The translations under genes were made by a program, and so were the position numbers. From Notolepis coatsorum (taxonomy: Eukaryota > Chordata > Actinopteri > Aulopiformes > Paralepididae): a stretch of DNA of 64,000 bases. This document shows, piece after piece, positions 44,331-56,318 of this stretch (position 1 is the first letter of the stretch; each line of letters opens with the position of its first letter). The stretch lies in NCBI GenBank assembly GCA_963971535.1, contig OZ020585.1, positions 152,956,103-153,020,102 of the forward strand, in the 5' to 3' direction. Below the pieces are notes generated by a model. That model made no database searches. It was not told the origin of the DNA and worked only from the letters and a program-made list of their open reading frames with translations.

Positions 44331-45920
44331 TATTTAGAGAAATCGCTCTTTGTGTGGTACAGAGTGAAGCATTTGTCACGATGCAGGGGGACTTTGCACG
44401 ATGTGCAAAAATATCTGGTCTCACTCCTGATGCCACGCCTACTGCAGACCCGACATTTCCTAAACGGTAGCTTTTGCTTGGGGGTGGCTTTGTATGCAAC
44501 CATTACATGCTTCACAAAGCCACCCACTAATCTGCTCTGCGGGTCCCCCAGTGGGGCCCTAGGGTCGCCACGCCCCACCTGCTCAGCCCCTGCCTCCTCC
44601 TCATCCCCACCCCCTGCCTCCTCCCCTGCCTCCGCCTCCGCCTCCATCTCCGCTGTCACCCCAGGAATCTTCTTCTCCAGACCATCTGTGTAGGTCCGCG
44701 CCACAGCCCTGGTGAACCGGAAGAGGTTGTGGTAATGCCCTTGTGGGTGCTTTTTTTTGTACAAGACAAAAGCGTTGAACATACATATTTGGATCAGATA
44801 CATCACAAACTTTTTGGTCCACTTTCCAGTCTTACGTGTAACCGGATAGTACAAGATATTTTGATCCAGCTGATCGACGCCGTTCATGAATTTATTGTAC
44901 TCCATGATTGATGACGGCTTGAGCATCTCCACCCTCAGCGCTTTGCCCTTCTTCTGCTTCTTCCACACCATCGCCGTTTCCATGGTGTCCTCGTGGTAGC
45001 TGCTGATGGTCTTCACGATTCTCTTATCGCGCCATGCCACGATCAGGACCTCCTTGTTGTTGACCGCAATGCGCTCCCCCACACCGATGTCACGTTTGGT
45101 CACGTACTTGATGATGGCTGGCTCCCCCCGGTGCTTCCTGAGGGTACCACAGACGTCGGTCCTCAACTGTCGGAGCCTGGCGGACATACGTACCGAGTTG
45201 TAGAAGTTGTCCATGTACAACGTATATCCGGCCCCAGACAGACATCCAAGCAGACCGACGACCGTGTCCCCCAGGAGCGAGCCTTCCCGACAATATGGCT
45301 TAAATGCAAAGCAATATCCTGTGTGTGATTCGCACAGGAAGTAAGACTTGATGCCATAGCGGGTAGGCTTGTTGGGGTTGTAGACCCGGAAGGTCAGGCG
45401 GCCTCGCCATGCCATCACCCCCTCGTCAATGGCGAGCTCGCGTTCAGGCTGGTACAGGTCCTTGCACCTCGCGTTTACATGGTCGACTACAGGGCGTACT
45501 TTGCACAATTTGTCTCTAACTTCCAGGGAAGTATTGTCCGCAAAGTGGAGGAATCGCCAGATCAATTGAAACCGGTTGCGTGGCATGGTCTGCGAGTAAT
45601 ATGGTGTATACATCATGTCGTCAGTGGTCCACATCTGGTCCACGCGAGGCTTCCGCAGGACACTGCTAAGGAAATTGAGTCCAAGGAACTTCTTCAGCTC
45701 CTTCAATGTGGGGCTTCCAAAGCAGTGCCCTGCTACTGGTTAGCGTGGGGTCCAGCCGGGCAATGGACTGCTCAGCGTAGAGGTTGGACTGGGCAACAAT
45801 GGAATTCAGAAAAGCATCTGTCAGGAACAGATCCATCCATTTCGCAGGCCGGTACGATTTGAGTGCCGCGGCGTCCTGGAGCACCCCCGGTTGGGCTGTG
45901 AAGGGGATCCTGTGAGGCAC
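44330..45920 (-). pseudogene. piggyBac transposase (PGBD4-like), nearly intact
   Basis: The main open block (45706 to 44330, 458 residues) contains the full catalytic core. Candidate catalytic aspartates are D94 (LAIDEGVMAWRGR), D166 (YMDNFYNS) and D278/D281 (NGVDQLDQ). A C-terminal cysteine-rich zinc-binding domain (CRVCSRRG...CTSC...HRDKC...YH) follows a Glu/Ala-rich linker. The N-terminal extension (45920-45666; YRPAKWMDLFLTDAFLNSIV) joins through one frame change near 45710. The enzyme cuts and pastes at TTAA. The stop lies within a LINE tail scrap, so the last residues may be replaced. Terminal repeats were not identified, so it may be a transposon copy or a domesticated gene; the single frame change argues for a recently dead copy. 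Confidence 0.85.
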
Positions 45921-46179
45921 CCAGCCCTCACAAGACCAGCATTCTCCTCTTCCTGACGGATCGCAGCCCTGCTCTTCGCTCCTCCGCGTCGCACGCCACG
46001 ACCTGTCAATTATACAAATATACTATAACACCCCTACTGTAGAGATTCATATGCCACGTAGTTACAAACTGTGTGTGAGTGAATGAGTGAGTGTGTGTGG
46101 GGTTCAGATGTCAGAGCTGGACGTGGTGTGGGGGTCAGAGGTCAGAGCTGGAAGTGGTGTGCAGAGTGAGGCCAACTTA

Positions 46180-46301
46180 CCGCTCTTAGATGTGCGTTTC
46201 CGCCCTGCAACGGGTTCCGGCATGTCCAGACTAGCATCCAGTTCTAGAATCACATGATGTAATACATTACACTAGGGCAACGTATTGTCATTGTATTTAC
46301 A

Positions 46302-46353
<52 letters not shown>

Positions 46354-46590
46354 CATTATGTGTTATATTTTATGTACAATTACCTGCAGGAGTAGAATGT
46401 GATCCTATGTCGTTGCCAGTCTCTGCGTCACTCTCTGCGGGGTCTGCGCCAGAATCTGAATTGGATTAAATTCATTCAGTAAGTAAGTCTCATAAAACAC
46501 AATAGTAATACATTTACACATACATAAATGTAGTTAGTACATACCCAAGCTTGTTGGTGTATCGGCCCCGGATTCGGTGTCGGATCCTGT
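46180..46590 (-). other. Possible small acidic upstream exons of the piggyBac gene
   Basis: Three short minus-strand segments with splice-like borders encode acidic or Ser-rich peptides: 46545-46588 (GSDTESGADTPTSL, preceded by a TTACAG acceptor and followed by a GTATGT donor), about 46385-46457 (DSGADPAESDAETGND) and about 46190-46245 (ELDASLDMPEPVAGRKRTSK). Acidic N-terminal leaders are common in fish piggyBac-derived genes. Exon joining is inferred, not shown. Confidence 0.4.
46300..46352. repeat. (AT)n microsatellite
   Basis: About 25 uninterrupted AT units, in an intron-like spacer between the acidic segments. Confidence 0.97.
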
Positions 46591-46634
46591 AATGAACACA
46601 AAATAAATCAGCGGCCATTGTACATCAAAGCATG

Positions 46635-46637
<3 letters not shown>

Positions 46638-46711
<74 letters not shown>

Positions 46712-46790
46712 GTATGCAGGCCTCGCCATAGTTCAAAGGTGTTTGAGAGGGTTCAAGTCTTTGATGTGGTGTGTGTGTGTGTGTGTGTGT
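46638..46790. repeat. (GT)n microsatellites
   Basis: Two GT tracts (about 46638-46712 and 46768-46792) separated by 55 bp. The frame over them is repeat-derived. Confidence 0.96.
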
Positions 46791-47130
46791 GTTGTAATCA
46801 ATGCTATTTCATTTAGCATTAGTCCCAATTCCATTGATAGCACACACACACACAGTGTGTGCTATCAATGGAATTGTGATACATGCTATGCTACACAATC
46901 CATGCATATATAGGCCACAATGTACTGCAAGTTCAACGCTGTTGGATAGGGGTCATGCCCTTTGATATTTGTGTGTGTGTGTGTGCGTGTGTGTGCAGCA
47001 TGGTGGCCGATATATGCATGGATTGTGTAGCATAGCATGTAGCACAATTCCATTGATAGCACACACTGTGTGTGTGTGTGCTATCAATGGAATTGGGACT
47101 AATGCTAAATGAAATAGCATTGATTACAAC
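46791..47130. repeat. Large palindrome with nested palindromes
   Basis: Arms 46791-46912 and 47009-47130 are near-perfect inverted copies of about 122 bp around a ~96-bp spacer. Inside each arm is a smaller inverted repeat: CCATTGATAGCACACAC faces GTGTGTGCTATCAATGG. The arms also hold CTATGCTACACAATCCATGC and its complement. It resembles a fold-back MITE; no TSD is evident beyond the flanking GT tract. Confidence 0.92.
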
Positions 47131-47239
47131 ACATCATAACGATCATAACAAACTCCCCTCTGCATCCTATACAGTTCATTGCTTTGTGTTTGCACAATAA
47201 ATAGATTGTTATTTGGCTTAATGTCCATGTTTATGTGTT

Positions 47240-47700
47240 TCAGAATTTCACAAGACAAGCTCACGGCAACCATCAAATGGTGTGGCTCCCAGGATAAAGA
47301 GGGGTGGGGGTCGCTTGGCCAACAAAAAGGTGCTTCATTATGAAGACATCAGGAGGATCGTGAGATTCATCAGCAACTTTGCAGATGACTGTGCCATGTC
47401 ACTCCCAGGACGCATTCCCGGCTTCAAGAGGGCAGACATCCGTGTGCTTCCAAAAGCCTGGGGTCGTCCTGGCCAAGGAGTTCCAACACTCACCAGAGCA
47501 AGAGTTTGAGCTACTGCGCCCTGATGCAATGGTGAGGCAGGAAGATCCATGTCAGCAGGAGAGGCCAGGACTGGATGCCAAAAGGCAATGGTACCTCTTT
47601 GACAAGATAAGAGACTATTGCACTGAGGAGACCAAGGACATTACATGTCCCCGACCTTCTGTCCCTCGGTCAGGTGTGTGTGAGTGTAGTGTATGCACTT
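47240..47700 (+). pseudogene. Broken repeat-derived coding segment, unknown transposon ORF
   Basis: Plus-strand frames read NKKVLHYEDIRRIVRFISNF and SLPGRIPGFKRADIRVLP, then after a frame change near 47460 LAKEFQHSPEQEFELLRPDA and GLDAKRQWYLFDKIRDYC. The ISNFA..SLPGR.PGFKR motif recurs in multi-copy fish and invertebrate proteins of transposon origin as I remember them, but I cannot name the family. The segment is interrupted and ends near 47700. Confidence 0.45.
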
Positions 47701-47779
47701 GTAACGGTGTGAAGAATGATGTTCAGCTACAGTATGTTAGTAATACCGTTTTAGTATATTGTTAAATTGTGAATAATTT

Positions 47780-48865
47780 GGGTCAAGAAGCCATTGTAAA
47801 TAAAAGTCCTTTTATTTAATGTACAAGTGCACCACCTACAGTTGTGAAACAGTCAAGGCTTTTTTGGTGCGATTCATAATACCGGTGCATTGTGGTTAAC
47901 CCACAGCAGAAAGATGTTTTCAGCTGTGAGTAAGATGCTCTGCTCCTCGCTCCGTATAGAAAAACTGTTAATACTATAATTTAAGTGATCACAGTGTGGA
48001 AAAGTCATCAGTTTATGACTTACTGTAACTTATGTAGACCACAATTAGTTCGCTGATAATTTGTGTAAATACCTTTATTACTGACTGAGAGGTGACGGAA
48101 GTGCACGCTGCTTTTATGCACATGTTGCTAGTTGCTAATGTGCATTTTTCTGTTCTGTAGCTTGATGCAAGCTGGAGCGAGCGACCGACTGTATTGTTTG
48201 ACCTGCTGGTTGTGTGTGTCCCATTCACAGGTACAGTTATGTGAAATGTTTAGGTTAGTTTAGCTTATAGTTTTGTTAACGTGACTGCTGTTACTTTTTG
48301 TAAACTGAGGTGGCAGCATAACGTCATTGATATCCTTGATGCCGTGTTGAAAAATATCATGGTGTTTGTTGTCTCGGGCCAAGGCGTTAAATTACTCGTA
48401 TGATCTAACGTTAAGTGTGTGTTCTCAGATTTCATCCTATGTACGTGTTTTCCCCATTGAGGGTCCCTGCAGGATATTACTTTGAGATCTACTTACATGT
48501 CCCAGACATTCTGTCCCTCGGGCCAGGTGTGTGAGTAAATCTTTTTTTTTTTTTTTTTTAATACATTTATTCTAATTAATTAACTGAAAACTTTGAAGGT
48601 TTTTTCTCCACCATACGGTTTTGCTGACATCCGATATGTAGTAACTAACTATTGTAATAACTTGCTTTATATTTGGAGTAGATGATGTTGGTGATATTGG
48701 TATCATTGGAAAGCTAACATTCTCCTGTTTCCATTGGTGTATACATCTCAAAATGTGTTTTCGGGTCAATGTGACTGATTTTGTAAGAGCAAGTCACATA
48801 TCACTCAGCTCTCAGATTTATAACTGGTGACAGATATGATACTCACCATTGTGTCCTGTATGATA
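47780..48865. other. Unassigned stretch
   Basis: AT-rich, with a poly-T run at 48542-48559. The phrase TGTCCC(C/A)GAC(C/A)TTCTGTCCCTCGG occurs at about 47648 and about 48498, a short local duplication that suggests a second diverged piece of the 47.2-47.7 kb repeat. No gene was recognised. Confidence 0.45.
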
Positions 48866-48867
48866 GG

Positions 48868-49345
48868 GTGGGTTGGCCTTCTCTTGCAGAAAGGCGCAAC
48901 AAACACTGGTATTTATTTATTTTTAAAGCCCTTATTGGTAAACAACCTGTTTATATCTCCTCACTGTTAAATTGGAATATTGGAACCTATTCAACTCGAT
49001 CGAATGACTGGATGGTTCTTAGGGTTCCTCAGATTTGTTCTGAGCTAGGGAAGTCAGCCTTTTCCTTTGATGCCGTTAACTCATGGAATGTCCTTCAACT
49101 CACGCTAAAATTGGAGGTTCTCCCTTCCCTTGGAATGTTTAAATGTATGATTTCAGACCATTGTGTGACTACCTGTAACTGTTTTAGTTGATATTTTAAA
49201 ATTATTTTTAAACGTTTTTAATTTGTTTTACTCTGGTGTTTAAATTTCTGTTAATATTGTTTTTATTATGTACTGTACAATCGTCGTTTCTGTAAATGAG
49301 GGAAACCTCAGATGCTTACGATTTTAAATAAAGGTTGAAATGAAA
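48868..49345 (+). mobile_element. LINE 3'-end remnant
   Basis: A 107-residue frame (48868-49191) reads HWYLFIFKALIGKQPVYISS, then TRSNDWMVLRVPQICSELGK and SAFSFDAVNSWNVLQ, the typical C-terminus of a fish non-LTR retrotransposon ORF2. A 3' UTR follows to TTTAAATAAAGGTTGAAATG at about 49345. It is heavily 5'-truncated. Confidence 0.75.
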
Positions 49346-50070
49346 TAAGGACATGCATTTTTCTGCAAGATACTGGTTTTTGTGTTTTGTGATTCTATCT
49401 TTCCAGCCTGGTGAAGAGCTTAGAGAAATATGTTTTCCACCTGGACACTGTGTATGAATCCACCTTTGACCACCCAGACTTGGACACTGTATTCTGAATC
49501 CATCGACCACCAGAGACAGTCACCTGTCAACTGGGGCATCTGTAATCTGGTAGTATAGAATCCATGGTCTGATTCTGGGGATTGTGTGTAAGTCTTCTCA
49601 CCACACAAGATACATTGAACATTTGCAAAGAGACACGAACGTCAAGGTGAGATGAGGGTGAGATTAGCGCCTCTCTCCGACAAGTGGCATGCCAACGGCC
49701 CTACGTCATCTAAGGGGTGATCAACTGTCGGGAGGATAACGACGCAAACAGTACCACGTTTTTTTTCTTTTTCAATTCTGTTTTTTCATTTGCTTTCATG
49801 ATTTTCTTTTTTTAATTTTTTATTTGTAATTTTTCTTATGATAGTTCCTTTTTGATTCTACCTAAGTCTACAACATTTTACAATTACCTGCTTAGAATTA
49901 TCGTGCTACTTTCTGCCAAGTATGAAATTGTGATGTATTGATGTTGATTGATTTGATGTTCTGCATAGTGTCTTGAGACTGTGGTTTAGTGATATTGATG
50001 GTTGAAATTACCAGGATGTGCCAAAAATAGCACAACGTGGGGTAATGTGAAGTGTAATTTCACATACCCC
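49346..50070. other. Unassigned stretch
   Basis: Contains a loosely repeated CTGGACACTGT/CTTGGACACTGT...GAATCCA unit (about 49441-49502). No gene was recognised. Confidence 0.4.
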
Positions 50071-50071
50071 T

Positions 50072-50153
50072 CCTCCCCCCTCCACCTCCTCCTCCTCCTC
50101 CCCCTCCTCCTCTCCCTCCTCCTCCTCCACATCCTCCTCCTCCCCCTCCTCTC
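50072..50153. repeat. (CCT)n-rich low-complexity tract
   Basis: Pyrimidine tract of CTC/CCT units. All three bases of the unit are C or T on this strand. Confidence 0.95.
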
Positions 50154-51285
50154 TTTGTGAAGTCAGGATTTCTGTTTAAGACAGAGCACCATTCATCTGG
50201 CCTGATAAGGTTTGTCAAGCCCTTTTGGAGCATCCCAGAGTTCTAAGAAATGCATCGAAGAAGGCGTATCTATTTTGACTGTGTTATAAAACATTACACT
50301 TTTGCTTTTTTTGTCACTTTCACTCTGACAGACCTGTGATATGCACTCTGACAGACTGAAAGTCCGTCCGTACGGGCGTACTGTATATATATATATATAT
50401 TCTTCTCTAATAAACCTGTGTTCATTTAACGTGAGTATTCCGGCTGTCTTTTATCTCCTGTTTCATTATTTCAGAATACCTGATTCGCAGTGTGACACTG
50501 TTTTAGGCTGCTGGATGTCTGTGGAGAACCTGGTGGTTTGCACGCTCATAAGGCCAATATCTTGTCTCTCTATTTTACTTAAGCATCCCTGGAGACGTCA
50601 AAATCCACCACAGTGCTCAAGGAATTTATTCCCATAATAAAAAGGGAAATTTGTTCTAGTCAGATGGCGGCAGGTGAGTGACAGAATACATCAAGCATTA
50701 TGGTGAAGAGCTCCTTCACGGAGAGACGGTGATACTAATAATAATAATAATTTACTATGGATTACTATGGATGTGGGCAGTTGCTAACCTTGGCTTGTTG
50801 AGAGCCCTTCACATAGGTCTCCATGATGGAGCAGCTGGTCCCCTTGGCCCCACACACACAGAGCTGTCTCTACACCTGTATGTCACAGCGTGCTAAACAC
50901 CTCTGCTAAAGAGGGCAAACATTTGACCAAATACCAAATGGGGACATCTGCAACCAAAATAGTTTGAAAGAAAGTGCGGCTATAAGGTTGAATTGGGTGT
51001 ATACAGAGTATCACAAATAACCAAAAATTAAACTGAACATTTATGAGTTATGCAGTGATGTACAGTAGTTATCAGAAAAGACTATGCTATGTCTTTTCTG
51101 TGTAAGTAAACCATACCTTTATGGCTGTGTTTGTCGTCGGAGACAGTGAATAAACAAGACTGCACAGATGCTGTGAAATTGAATTATTGAACTTTTGAAC
51201 TCATTACTCATATATCTTCTTTATAAAAGAGACAAATAAATATGGGGGGGGGGAATAATATAATATAATTTATTCAATATAATAT
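50154..51285. other. Unassigned stretch
   Basis: AT-rich with a short (TAA)n run near 50735. No exon could be supported. Confidence 0.4.
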
Positions 51286-51287
51286 AC

Positions 51288-52422
51288 ATTATGCATTTGA
51301 TGCAAATTTGCAATGCATGAGGGTCATCCTTTTGTGTTAATGTTTTTAAAAAAATGTGTAGTCAAGAGTAAAGACCATAACCCTATCAAAAACAGTAGTC
51401 AAAGTGTATATTTTCATTTTTACCGATGTTTTATACGATTTATCGGAAATACGAATATATCGGAAAATGCTAATTATCGTAAAAACCGCAAGGAAATTAC
51501 TAAATCCAGATTCAACCCTGCCATTGGAAAGAGGAGCATTTTCCCTACCCATAGATGTATGATTTGGCCATAATAAGGTCAAGGTCAAGTGCAAGGTCAA
51601 ATATGAATGTATAACCTACTTGCCTCGTATGAATGTGTATGCATGTGAATGAATGTTGGTGGTGGTCGGAGGGGCCGTAGGCGATGATTATTCGCCACGC
51701 TTCCGTGAGTCTGCCTCAGGGCAGCTCTGGCTGCAATTGTAGCTTACCACCACCGGTATGACTGTGTATGAACGAATAATGGACTCTGTGAAGCGCTCTG
51801 GGTGTCATGAAGAGCGCTATATAAATCCAAGTCATTATTATTATTATTATTATTATAATTAAAATCGATTATCATTAATTACTGTATCTACAAAAAAAAT
51901 TCTGTTTAATCATCTTCCCGCGGTTCATTTGCTTAGATTTTCTTTACACATGATCTCAATAAGGTGGTGAATGAGCTCAGTGAGCATTTTCTCGTGCCCC
52001 GCAGATTTAACATGATCAAAGATGCAAAAATCATAAATCATAATTCATATTCTCCTTTTCTTCATTACAATTTACTCAGCCTAGTAACAGACACAATATT
52101 TCTGACACTGGAAATACATACCCCCAGGTCCCTAGATGTTCCTAGATACCAAGAACATGCAAATTGACCTTGCAGAAGTGGAGCAATCTTCCATTTACTT
52201 AGGTATGTACCTTTAGGCGAAAACGGTCTACAGATTAACAGGTTAAATGGCTGCATAAAGCAAGCATTTGTTGACTCATGTTGATAAGAGTATTAAAACA
52301 TGAAAAATATCAGTTTAAGGTAGATTTAGAATAGATACAAAATATGGGATTAATTTGCAAGTTAACTATGGACAATCATTTGATTAATCAGGTTAAATAT
52401 TTGAATCGATTGACAGCTTTAA
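51288..52422 (-). mobile_element. hAT-type element copy split by other repeats
   Basis: 51288-51345 (TTTGCAATGCATGAGGGTCA) and 52237-52422 (GGTTAAATGGCTGCATAAAG to GATTGACAGCTTTA) are inverted relative to, and match, the left half of the element at 56499-57269. Between them lie about 890 bp of other sequence, including a SINE-like unit at 51650-51858. The terminus at 52422 is the reverse complement of TAAAGCTGTCAATC, matching TAGTGCTGTCAAAC of the other copy. The opposite terminus is missing. Confidence 0.7.
51650..51858 (+). mobile_element. SINE-like retroposon with ATT-repeat tail
   Basis: Body with GGTCGGAGGGGCCGTAGGCG and CTCAGGGCAGCTCTGGCTGC, then GAAGCGCTCTGGGTGTCATG and AGCGCTATATAAATCCAAGT. 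It ends in (ATT)n. The GCGCTATATAAAT tail is shared by several fish SINEs and LINEs. No tRNA head was recognised in this copy. Confidence 0.65.
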
Positions 52423-52432
52423 TATATATATA

Positions 52433-52577
52433 TAAATGGTAAATAGTGCATTTATATAGCACCTTTATCCAAACCGCTTTACAATTTGTTCCTCACATTT
52501 TACCCATTCACTCACACACCGACGGTGGAGGCAACCATGCAAGGTGTCAACCTGCTTATTGAGAGCAATTAGTGGTT
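52433..52577 (-). mobile_element. Truncated SINE, inverted copy
   Basis: The reverse complement of the 3' part of the SINE at 5642-5895: ATTTATATAGCACCTTTATC, TTTACAATTTGTTCCTCACA and CACCGACGGTGGAGGCAACC. The tRNA head is absent. Confidence 0.8.
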
Positions 52578-54900
52578 CTGTATCATTAGTGGATCCGCTC
52601 GGCATCACTCATGCACTGTCCTCACACACGTGCACGCACACTGAATAAAGACCACAATGTACCTTTAATCCCAATATTTGTCTGACCACACCCCTATCAG
52701 CTCACCTACATAAGCAGGTGTGTGGTCACCTGCTCTCCTCCTTTCTCGCTTTCACCACAAGGAAGTGCCTCGGTAGATCCCCACTTGACGTGATATGATA
52801 GTAGGAGAAGAGTTGGAAAACAAGAGTTACGTTGACATCATATCTTTATTTTCTGTCTCACTATATTCGAGAAAATACGGCGATATTGTCTTCGTACTGG
52901 AGTGTCTGGAAGATGATGATCATTCTAAAAATCCTCCACCGGTTTTCGTATTGGGAGTTTGCGTCGCTGCATGCCTTCCAACTGCAGTCCTTGCTGTGTG
53001 CTGGTTGCGGTAAAGGCACAGCTGGACTGTAGGACGCGCCGCTGTTGTGAGAAGCGGTGGGTTCCAGGTTTGGTGAGTAATGTTTTTGCTGGCGGGCTCC
53101 ACTTGTCTGTTAGTGCTATGGGGGCTAGTTGACAATGTTTATGAAAACCGGCCCCAGACTAGGGTCCTTTGTTCAGCCTCTTAGGCGACGGAAGACCTTG
53201 GTCTGAAGCCCATTATAGTTAACTAGTGGGCCATGACCAATAACACTGGTGATCCCTGTGTTTTCTGGACGAGTGGATGTTTCTCTGTCACCGTGAGGCC
53301 CCTTATTTCATATACAAATGAGAGTATTCCCTCACGAGGAAATATGGGCATGGATGTTCGTTAGCGGAAGATCTGTGTTCAAGTCAGCTACAGGCCAGTT
53401 GGGTATTGTGCTGGCTCCGTCGGGTGTTGGTAAAATCACCATTGTAAAACTGTGTCAACATCTTGTTTCTCTTTTCTCTTAAAAAGTGAGGAGGGTTTCA
53501 GAACGGCGGCCTGTCTGAGTGATTGTTATATCATTGTGTACAAGTTCAGGTGATAGCTGCTTAGCTTACGTGCTAGTGGTGGCCTACTGTTAGCCAGTCA
53601 GCTGTTAGCTGCGGCACTAGCCTGTTGTGGTCACTAGGCTAGGAAACGTTAGCTTGCGTGCTAGTTGTGGCCTACCTAGGCTAGGCTAGGAAACGTTAGC
53701 TTGCTGCTATCGGCCGAGGGCGGCCGTTAGCTTAATGCTACACTGTTGAACGTGCTTTGATTATAACATGTTTTAAACACTCTTGACTACGACGTCATCT
53801 TTGACAGAGGATGTTCGTCGAACCTGCCCTGAGCCAGGACGGCAAGGACTGCGTCAACAAGGGGGACCGTAGCGGTGGGATGGAGCGGCGACACTGCCCA
53901 GGTCGACAACACAGAACGTCTGTGTTTACTACGGTGCCTTGTTAGAGACTGCAGTTTCGCTTGATCTGTGCTCAAGGTAGGCAAGGTTCTGACCAGGCCT
54001 TGAGCACTTCTTCTTGCTTTCCCTTCTAAATGTTTTGTAAATAACGATGTTTTCCAAAACGAGTGTTTCTGCACTACATTTAGGATACAATGCGAGTTAT
54101 GTGTGAATTGTCTTGTCACTGGCATTAGCTTCTCCATGCAAATAGGGTTGTTTATTACAGATGTGAAAATGATCTGGTTTGTTGTGTTGAGAAACATCAT
54201 GTGTGTTTATGTACCGTGTACTCACAACTAAGGGGGTTAACTAACCTATAAAGCTATGCTTAGTGACATATGAGTAAAGAATGGTTCTTTTCTCAGCCTG
54301 TAATGACAATGAACAGTGTGTTCACATATTAACAGGTTTTCCTGTTTTAACTGGCCGTATTAAGGGTAAAGTAGGAGGGTTGTGTTTTCCCCCCGGTTCC
54401 CTGGGGACTTCTTCATCCTCCTCTCAGACATGTTGTTACACTACATTGTGTCACTGTGTGGTATGGATATGATGTAACCCTTAGCTTGATTGCTGAGGTT
54501 GTGCTAAAAATTGCTTGAGAAACATTATTTTCCTAAAAGAAAAAATTGTTTGGTCGCTTTTCGTGTGTGCTTAGCAAGGCCTGTGGCCGATACTAATCGA
54601 GAATTATGTATTCTCTCATTATGAAAAACGGCGTTCCTCTGTAGAGTGTTTTTGCCATTTTTTGTAGGTGATGATGGGTTGTGTGTGTCATGTGACCTAC
54701 AACTGGGTTGGGCTGGCCACAGAAGCACATGTGTAAGTTTGGTACCGGGGCTCTTGGAGAGCCCTCTCTAGTCTGTGTTTTTTCCTTAGTAAAAATCAGA
54801 TAGCAGGTTAGCACATGCGCTGTGTGAAGCTGTTAGACGCTTCATGGAGCTGACTATGACTGTGTCATACTCTCTTTTTGTCATTACATCGTATCATGGG
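52578..54900. other. Long stretch without a supported gene
   Basis: Contains a hairpin (GACCACAC at 52683 with GTGTGGTC at 52720), a cluster of GTTAGCT/GCTAGT repeats at 53560-53740 including two copies of GCTAGGAAACGTTAGCTTGC, and several short frames without motifs. The AATAAA at 52645 followed by promoter-like pyrimidine-rich sequence could belong to a decayed LTR or other retroposon, but no repeat partner was found in this window. Confidence 0.35.
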
Positions 54901-56228
54901 TGTGGGGTCGTAAAGGGGTGAACTGGTAACCTTTCCTCCCCCTTGTTTCTGTTGGTCAGGGGTACACCCACCTGTCCTTCAAGGTTCCTGTCACGTTGCG
55001 GTTCGGCACGTTACAGGGTGAGGGGGGGGGGGGGGGGGGAGTTTCCTGGTCCCAGGCCCTGGAATATTGGGCGTGTGCACCGCAGAAATTCCCCCGCCAT
55101 AGAGTACGTCACTGTGCGCGTCTCTGTTGGTAGGACGTCCGTGTGCTGTTCAGGTCCATATGATGGATCTGTTTCGGGGGGTGGTCAGGGCTCCTCCTCA
55201 CGAAGCTCCTATTTGGGCCTTCTGTGAGTTGGGACTCTCCTTTCATGTGAGGGAGCCTCCTCAGAGTACAGAGCCTCCTCCTCAGATTGATAAGGTGAGT
55301 GGAACCTCAAGAAGGAGTCCTACTCTATTGTGTGTGTATTCGATTCAATTCGATTATTGAGTGTGTATGGGTTCAGTGCCTCCTCCCCGGAGAGCCCTAA
55401 AACCAAACTTTTACATGGCTCAAGGTGCAATATATTCTTTTCAATCTGTACAGCTCGCGTGGGAAGTCTCTCTGGGGATTTCCGTCTCCTCTCTATGGGA
55501 GGGTGGTGGGATGTAAAAATGTAAAAAAATGTACCCCCGGCTGTGTAGACTGGGATACATACTGTTGGTGCTTCCTTCTTTTCTTTTAAAAAGAGTTGGA
55601 GTTAGGAAGTATCACACCCCTCTTGTCGTTCCCCTGGGCGCCTTGGGGATTCAATGACAGGTCTAAATAGCCTGTTCATTGATGTGGTTGTGTCCCGACG
55701 CACGCATAGTGCTAGCTCGGGGTGTTCTGTAATCAGGCGACTGACTGGCACTCCTTGGTTGCTTGGGGTTAAAACGGCGTTTTTATAAAGCAACTGGGAT
55801 GGAGGTTTTTCCTCTTCCGACGACCTGTTTTGGTTGTCGACGGATTCTCGTTCATATCTGGGGGATGATGACGGAATGGATCTGAACATATGTAGAGGGG
55901 TCTCACGCCCTGGGGGTGGGCCACCGGGCGCGGTTCGCCCCGAACGTCTGGGTGGCGCCTTCTTTTCATGTTTAAGATCAACACGCATATCTGCCCCTTC
56001 TCCTGGAGTAGGCATGTCGGCGTGGTTAGGGCACGGGACTGGTTCTGGTCACGCTGGTCCGGATCAGTTGAACCCGTTGTCCGCCGGGGATGCAGATCTG
56101 CTGTTCTGGTACCCTGAGGGACTTGGGATTTTTTCAGGGGAAAAATGCCAGGTCGGTCCGGGTGTCACATGGTTAAGCGCTATGGAGACCCTGGTTGGGT
56201 AAATGTTTTACTCAGCACTGTCGTAATG
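54901..56228. other. Unassigned region with weak coding signal
   Basis: A poly-G run lies at 55023-55041. Plus-strand frames at 55130-55280 (MDLFRGVVRAPPHEAPIWAF) and 55770-56150 (SSSDDLFWLSTDSRSYLGDD) look less random than average, with an acidic patch and Pro/Gly-rich parts, but neither has a recognisable domain. They may be remnants of a mobile-element structural protein or chance. Confidence 0.25.
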
Positions 56229-56318
56229 GCTTACGGCCTTGCCAACCTGTACACGCTCGATCTCGTCAGATCTCGGCCGCTACGCAGGTTGGTCCTGGTT
56301 AGTACTTGGTTGGGAGAT
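56229..56318 (+). rRNA. Partial 5S rRNA sequence (3'-truncated pseudogene)
   Basis: Begins GCTTACGGCC like vertebrate 5S rRNA and continues with CGATCTCGTC, GATCTCGG, GCTACGCAGG (A-box region) and CCTGGTTAGTACTTGG (C box), ending GGGAGA at 56318. About 90 of the usual ~120 nt are present with several substitutions; the last ~30 nt are replaced by the 3' end of a minus-strand LINE. It is a 5S pseudogene or the head of a 5S-derived SINE, and not a working 5S gene. Confidence 0.88.

Noticed and set aside
44352-45862. Plus-strand frames of 60-127 codons
   Set aside because: They are antisense shadows of the piggyBac transposase.
53400-53450. P-loop-like GVGK in a translated frame
   Set aside because: An isolated chance string with no flanking ATPase motifs and no sustained open frame.
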